From NCBI GenBank assembly GCA_030141605.1, contig JAQGDQ010000389.1:1-64000 (forward strand): a stretch of DNA of 64,000 nt. Reading direction: 5' to 3'. The DNA comes from Tubiluchus corallicola. Taxonomy: Eukaryota; Priapulida; Priapulimorpha; Priapulimorphida; Tubiluchidae. The translations under genes were made by a program, and so were the position numbers. Positions 58,440 to 64,000 of the stretch are shown piece by piece (the stretch's first letter is position 1; every line of letters begins with the position of its first letter). Under the pieces are notes generated by a model. That model worked only from the letters and a program-made list of their open reading frames with translations. It had not been told where the DNA came from and searched no databases.

Positions 58440-58825
58440 ACTTGTCAGTGGCTTCTTTGAAAGGCTTGTCACTGGCTTCTTTTAAGGGCTTGTCACTGGC
58501 TTCTTTGAATGGCTTGTCACAGGCTTTGAAAGGCTTGTCACTGGCTTCTTTTAAGGGCTTGTCACTGGCATCTTTGAAAGGCTTGTCACTGGCTTCTTTG
58601 AAAGACTTGTCACTGGCTTCTTTGAAAGGCTTGTCACTGGCTTCTTTGAAAGGCTTGTCACTGGCTTCTTTGAATGGCTTGTCACTGGCTTCTTTGAAAG
58701 ACATGTCACTGGCTTCTTTTAAGGGCTTGTCACTGGCGTCTTTGAAAGGTTTGTCACTGGCTTCTTTGAATGGCTTGTCACTGGCTTCTTTGAATGGCTT
58801 GTCACTGGCTTCTTTGAAAGACTAG
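58440..58825. repeat. 24-bp minisatellite in the 3' UTR, about 16 copies
   Basis: Unit GGCTTGTCACTGGCTTCTTT plus GAAA. Both strands stay open: plus GLSLASLK, minus KEASDKPF. No independent gene signal accompanies either frame. Confidence 0.95.
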
Positions 58826-59511
58826 AATCTGGCTCCTAGATCAGTTGTCCACCTTATCAAGTGGCACCTTCCCCTCTGTCGCGCAGGTTACAAACACAGA
58901 AGTATTATTAGGTGACATCATCCAATTTTCCTAGTGAAACCATTGTAACATAGATGCAGTACACCATGGTAACTGCGGTCATCTCATTTGGTGGAGCATG
59001 AGCAGCTGAGGAGCTTATGAAGTTACAATGACGAACAGCCAGTTAAGAGGGACATAATAGAAACCCAATGAGGTTACAAGAAAACAAATTAAACCATCAA
59101 TTAATGATAAAACTGTAGTTATTGCTACGTGTACATTGTTAGTGCTGTATACTCTCTCGTAAGTGTAATATTTTGACGTATTGCATTATTAAGAACATGA
59201 TGTTTTTGTGTGATGTACTTTCTAGTTTGTGATGTTATTATACGTTTAGTTTTGTGTTGAAATGTATATTTTAATGTCGTTATGTTATTGTATGTATTAT
59301 TAATTTTGCTAAGTATAGTATTATGCTACAGAGATTAGGCCTACAGTGTTTTTTACACTCGCATACTCAGGCAATAGTTTATGGCACTTTGCAAGATAGA
59401 AGCACTGAAAGATACTTGCCATACTACTCGTAAATAATTGCTATTATTGTTAATTTATTTTGTTAATTCTATGCACGAAATCAACTCAAATATGGAAGAA
59501 AACTTTTCTTC

Positions 59512-59517
59512 AATAAA
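59512..59517 (+). terminator. Likely poly(A) signal of the CaRF-like gene
   Basis: AATAAA in CTTCAATAAATGTGATG, about 1.5 kb after the stop, followed by a T/G-rich stretch (TTTGTGGTGTAC). Earlier variants may also be used. Confidence 0.5.
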
Positions 59518-59763
59518 TGTGATGTTTTAAAATTTGTAGAGCTATAAATGTTTGTGGTGTACTAGTGCATTGTGTTTTGTGCTGTGTATTGACCCTCACT
59601 AAGATTCACCAAAAATGTAAGTTCAGCGTTGCTCTCTGATAAAAGTTTGTTTTAACAACAATCTTTAACTTGATGAAAAACGAGTTGCACTAAAAAGAAC
59701 AATGATTTTTGTTGTTCTTAAAAAACCTTGTCGAAAAATGATAAAAAATTAACCTATAATTTT

Positions 59764-59769
59764 TTTATT
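59764..59769 (-). terminator. Possible poly(A) signal of the C1q gene
   Basis: AATAAA on the minus strand about 460 bp beyond the stop codon at 60229. It lies only 250 bp from the poly(A) signal of the convergent gene. Confidence 0.35.
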
Positions 59770-60228
59770 TTAAGACATAATGCTAAATTCTTTATATCAC
59801 ATCATGCACAATCAACTCATGGACAATAATACCACTAAATTTTACATTGAATTAAACTTTAAATTTTAATAAGAAAATCAAACTCATGAAATTTAATTTA
59901 ACAAAAAAAAGAAAACTAGCATCAATAAATCTGTCAGATATATTTATATATGAATATTTATAGATGCCAAGTGCATTATCTTTAACACTATTTTACAAAG
60001 CACAAAATCTTATAGAATGTTTGATAAGCATGTAATGAAAATGATTTTTCCCTATTAATCGTACTTGAGAAAAAAGTATCATTGTTCATACAAAACTTAC
60101 AAAATTTACTTTATAAGAACTGCTTAACAAAGCCTAAGATGTTGTACCAGCCAATGGCAGGGTAGATAAGTCTAACCCTGCTGAACCCATTTAAAAATTT
60201 TGTTTGAGATTAAATACTGGGAAAAATC

Positions 60229-60371
60229 TTAGCTAACTATGTAGCCATTGAATGTGCTGGCATAACTACCTGTATAAATGGAGGCACCAGTGTAGTATGT
60301 GACATAAACTTCATCTGTTGTTTCGAGATGAAGAATAACAGCCTTTGTTATGTCAAGCCAGAGATCACCAC
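60229..60371 (-). CDS. C1q-domain last exon with stop
   Basis: Acceptor TTGTTGCAG, phase 1 start, stop TAA at 60231-60229. It encodes GDLWLDITKAVILHLETTDE, then VYVTYYTGASIYTGSYASTF and NGYIVS. Confidence 0.92.
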
Positions 60372-63300
60372 CTGCAACAAAATAAAATTATTTTTAAGTA
60401 CAACTTGTGTAAGAGCGAATACTAGTCACAAGGATGCATCAGTTTATCTTAATGTCAGGATTATTGTTAACATCACAAGCCGAGAATTTAAAAAATTTAG
60501 ATACCAAACTTGAAAAATAGGAAATACTAAAAAGTTATATGCAGGATGGATTTGAACTAGACCTAGCTGGTTAACTAAATTAGCACTTAAAAGTTAAAGC
60601 ACTCAAACTAGACAGATTTATTTTAACTAATTTGAATATTTTTGGTTTAATTTGGTTAATTATTGTTGTATTTCGTTAAACCAAGTTTTTCAACCTGCAG
60701 TATTAAATATTAATGTTTTGTATATTGTAATGCAGACAGAATGATGATGAGTGGCTGTCATGCCATAGTTGTGACATAGTGACTGTTTTCTAATTTTGAT
60801 TGCCTCAATTTTGCAGGCTATGTAAAAACTTTGGAGGACCAACTCAATGACGTACATCATTTTAAGAGGCCTTTACGTAACATGCAGATGCAGTTGCATT
60901 TTGGTGGAAGTGGAACAGACAAAATCGGTTTATATTATTTCCAAAGCATCATTTATGGAGCCTGCGGACCTACTATTATTTTTCTCCAGCGATTCCCTAT
61001 TACTTTTTTCCACAGTTCTGCAAGTAGAAAATGCATCAACATATGCATCCGATTTCTTAGAATGCCAAGTTAGACGAGACCCCTGAACTCGAACCCAGGA
61101 ATAAAATGGCACAAGACTTTGTTGAAAAGACAGAATTACAGTCTCTTAACATCAATAGATGGTGAAGCTGAGGTGCAATTGGACACCTTTGGTTATTCTC
61201 CTCCACCTTACAGACCACATCGTACTTGACATGACAGAGATGAGGAAACAACATGGAGTTTCTTTCCTGCCATCCCTCTGCCCGATGCATCATTACTGGT
61301 CTGCATAAAGAATTATTACGACACAGGCATTTCGTCATTAAATTTTGCTAAATGTGTTAATTTGTGACCAACTTCACACGTTTGACACCTCATGCGTGAG
61401 CACAGTGGCAAATTTAAAATTCGAGTTTTTATCTAAAACTTGCTTAAGTTTTAGTACAACACACTAAGTATTTTACAGAAGGATTGTACTTGAATTTTCG
61501 TTATGTCCCCAGAGTAATCAACAAGGCAAATGATATTTGATTGGCTGCTAGGTAGTCTTTCCCAAAGTTCCCCTCTTGCCCAAAAACGGCTAAAATAAAT
61601 TGGTCCTGCTAGAGTTGACTCGAAAATGAGGGAACCAAATACAAATTTGCTAAAGTCTCTGCCATCTCCTGTCTGGGCTGACCAATTTGAGAGAAATCAG
61701 CAGACAATGTAACCTGAGCAATCATTTACCTGCATTCACCTACCTGGTATTTCAACCAATGACAACCCCAATGAATCATTTTTCCTCTCAACAGTCAACT
61801 TACCGAGCTCTGTCCACTTTTCAAATGTAAATTTTGGGCATGGCTTCTTATTTCAGTAAACTTTCTACTTGTAATTTAGCTTACACCTGTAAAATGCACC
61901 CACTATTTTATTGCATTAGGAATTCTGAGTATAAATTTTTTCAGAAACATAACGAGAAGTTTCAGTGAAGAAACCTGTTTTTGGCAACCTGACTTGTGGC
62001 AGACATTTTATCCTCTGCTGAACGATAGTCTTACACAGTTGGAAATTGAAACTTGCATGCTGGCAAACATTCCACTGAAGTCTCACCATTTAGTTGTAGC
62101 ACTGGAATCGTTAGCTGTTGCCTAAGGCTGAACAATTAAGCCTACAGATGGGACTGGTTGCAGCCCGTATTTTTCTGTATTAACTTAAAATGCTCTTGCC
62201 CCATAAATAAATAAATAAATCTCTCTTTACAGCACTTTAGGTTTGCAAAATCGTAATTAAAGGTACAGCAATAAAACCTGCCAATAAAGTAAAACTTAAA
62301 GGAATCAATATTTCATCTAAAGTCAACCGACGAAAAGAAAATCTTTAACTCTACTAAATAATTTTGTAGCCTCGTGCACAGACTAATGATATTTAAAATT
62401 ATGCAACAAAAACTGTTATCTTCCTTTTGCGCTGCATTTGAAAATCTTGTTGTCACGTTGTGGAAGACATTATTCAACTTTCCTTTATTGTGTTAACTCC
62501 ATTCAAAGTGGGAGGATTGATTTTAAAGGGAGGGGGGCGGAGCTTTTGCCCTATTATGTGTTTAAACTTTCATTCACTAAAGGACACAGAACATGTTACG
62601 TGAATGTTATTTTAAAGACTCTTCAAAATAAAAACATCTATAAATCGAAATTCAATCATCTTACCTGAACGAAATTCACAAATCCTACCTTGTGATTGAC
62701 TAAAATTTAAATACTCACCTATTTCACCTGTGCAAAATCTATAAAAACAAGTGCCGCATTCTTATTCCTTGAGTTCAGGGGTTACTGGTATTAGTTTGAG
62801 CACCAAACAGGACAAGCCTGATCCCTTCATGATCCTGTCTCCTAACTGTTTGTGTGCCAATGTGAGGTAACCCCTCAAGGGTTGATTCCCTTTTTATGTT
62901 TTGTGTCTAGCCAGCTAGTTGTTCATTCCAATTACGAAAATTCTTTCTTACATTAACATATTAATTTTACAAAATCACTAAATTAGTCAAGATTATGGGC
63001 TTATGCCACTCAATGAATGCTAATTAATGTCTCCCAGGCATTTGGTTCACTGATCTCGTTTCAGGATGAGGTACTCAAACCATGGCGTCTCACCCACCCA
63101 TAGCTCTGGTTCAAACCATCCAGGAGCTATTACAACTACCCTGGTGGCTAGTATCGACAACAGAACAGTATTTATAGCTATTTTATGTGTTTCACTTATG
63201 CATTTTTGATTAAGTATAACAATACTTCTTTTACAAATTATCATTACCAAACGAATTAAAATGAAGAAAACATAATTATGTTAATGAATAATTAAACTAG

Positions 63301-63667
63301 AATTGCAAATAAGGTGAGTGAGCTTTAAACAATCAATAAGTATTTAACAAATGGGATTGACAGTCACCAACTTGTGAATGAATGAACAAATGAACGAATG
63401 AAATTTAATGAATATGACATTATTATAGAAAATTAAGTTATGTAAAAAATTGTTTACTTAAAACTCTTGAGTAATGAATTTGTTAGCATAGATGTAGACA
63501 CGGTGCCTCATTGCAAATAGTTTACTAAACAAGCTTACCTGCATGATAGGGATATGCAACATTATTTCCATTACGTTTAAGAACGGCCACAGTACCTGCT
63601 GAGCTTCTCTTCGCCAGTAAATTCAGTTCAAAGTAGTAAGTGCCTGATATAGGCGCCGTGAATTTTC
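60229..63667 (-). CDS. C1q-domain protein, last two coding exons (5' part outside window)
   Basis: Joined minus-strand exons 63667-63539 and 60371-60229 encode the C-terminal ~90 residues of a C1q globular domain. They include GKFTAPISGTYYFELNLLA, VLKRNGNNVAY, then ILHLETTDEVYV and YTGSYASTFNGYIVS, ending at the stop. The TAP(I/V)SGTYYF, LHL...DEV and S(Y)STF.G(Y/F) motifs are the family hallmarks. C1q-domain proteins are usually secreted trimers in pattern recognition, adhesion or matrix; large families are common in invertebrates. Neither a signal peptide nor a collagen region can be assessed because the 5' exons are missing. Confidence 0.9.
60372..63538. other. C1q gene intron (~3.2 kb)
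   Basis: Mostly AT-rich. Holds the inverted fragment of dispersed family B at 61345-61505 and a partial inverted repeat, TTCAGGGGTTAC against GTAACCCCTCAAG, at 62774-62880. No further exon of the C1q gene is needed, because the two flanking exons join in phase. Confidence 0.6.
61345..61505 (-). repeat. Dispersed repeat family B, copy 3 (inverted, partial)
   Basis: Inverse of the 29.8-kb and 40.4-kb copies, with ATGCGTGAGCACAGTGG, TTTTTATCTAAAACTTGCTT and GTACTTGAATTTTCG. Confidence 0.75.
63539..63667 (-). CDS. C1q-domain penultimate exon
   Basis: Acceptor TTTACAG, donor GTAAGC; 129 nt, phase 1 to phase 1. It encodes KFTAPISGTYYFELNLLAKR, then SSAGTVAVLKRNGNNVAYPY and HA. Confidence 0.9.
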
Positions 63668-64000
63668 CTGTAAAGTAAAAAACCAAATTAATGTTTATGT
63701 CTTTATCTAATGTATAAATTTAATAAAAAGTATCCAAAAGTTAGCCCAAAGCTGCACATATGTGATCTTTATTCTTTTGTTGTGTAACGTAACGTAAAAT
63801 TTATTCATACTATGTAGTATGGTACATAAAATCTTAGCGCTAAAGAAAAAATGCATTTAAGAATCAAAATATTGAACTGCTGTCTATTTGCAACAGAGGC
63901 AGGGAGGATGATACTGCAGCCCTAACAGAGTTGCTTTGCAGGTTTATGCTTAAGCTAACAAATGTTTAAGCTGAAACAAAATTATTGATTCATATAATTG

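Noticed and set aside
58396-58704. Minus-strand KEASDKPF repeat protein of 102 codons
   Set aside because: Falls in the 3' UTR of a plus-strand gene and mirrors an equally open plus frame. Kept as a finding only for checking.

Overview
This is animal (metazoan) nuclear DNA, not prokaryotic. It holds intron-rich genes with GT-AG junctions, AT-rich introns tens of kilobases long, microsatellites and minisatellites, and several families of non-autonomous transposons. The gene content (a SEC24A/B-class COPII adaptor, a CaRF/ALS2CR8-domain protein and a C1q-domain protein) together with a 5S-rRNA-derived SINE suggests an invertebrate animal. I cannot name the phylum from the sequence alone.

Layout. 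From the left edge to about 38-42 kb lies the 5' half of a minus-strand SEC24 gene. Eleven coding exons were assembled with fully consistent splice phases (1,738 nt, 579 codons). They run from the start codon at 37965 through a proline-rich N-terminus and the Cys4 zinc finger to the start of the trunk domain. The remaining exons lie beyond base 1. Nearly every SEC24 intron carries its own tandem array with a different unit (32, 68, 40, 37, 29, 28, 30, 60 and 81 bp, plus others). Intron 1 (about 18.5 kb) is a patchwork of dispersed repeats: a 5S-derived SINE, TA-flanked and hAT-like MITEs, an inverted repeat pair and a tRNA-like sequence.

Between 38 and 45 kb is an intergenic or first-intron zone with a TTAA-flanked MITE, a 32-bp array and a candidate promoter near 42.2-42.36 kb containing NRF1-like and ETS-like motifs.

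From 45.2 to 59.5 kb a plus-strand gene encodes a 410-residue protein whose six coding exons match the layout of the ALS2CR8/CaRF family. Its fifth coding exon is preceded by the most striking object in the window. This is a 4.7-kb array of exactly 46 copies of a 102-bp unit, and each unit is a copy of that exon's own 3' splice site plus the first ~70 nt of the exon. The 3' UTR holds a 172-bp tandem duplication that includes the end of the coding sequence, followed by a 24-bp minisatellite.

From 60.2 kb to the right edge is the 3' end of a minus-strand gene encoding a C1q domain (last two coding exons). It is convergent with the CaRF-like gene.

The three genes show no obvious functional link. 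One is secretory-pathway machinery, one a putative nuclear regulator, and one a secreted or extracellular lectin-like domain protein.
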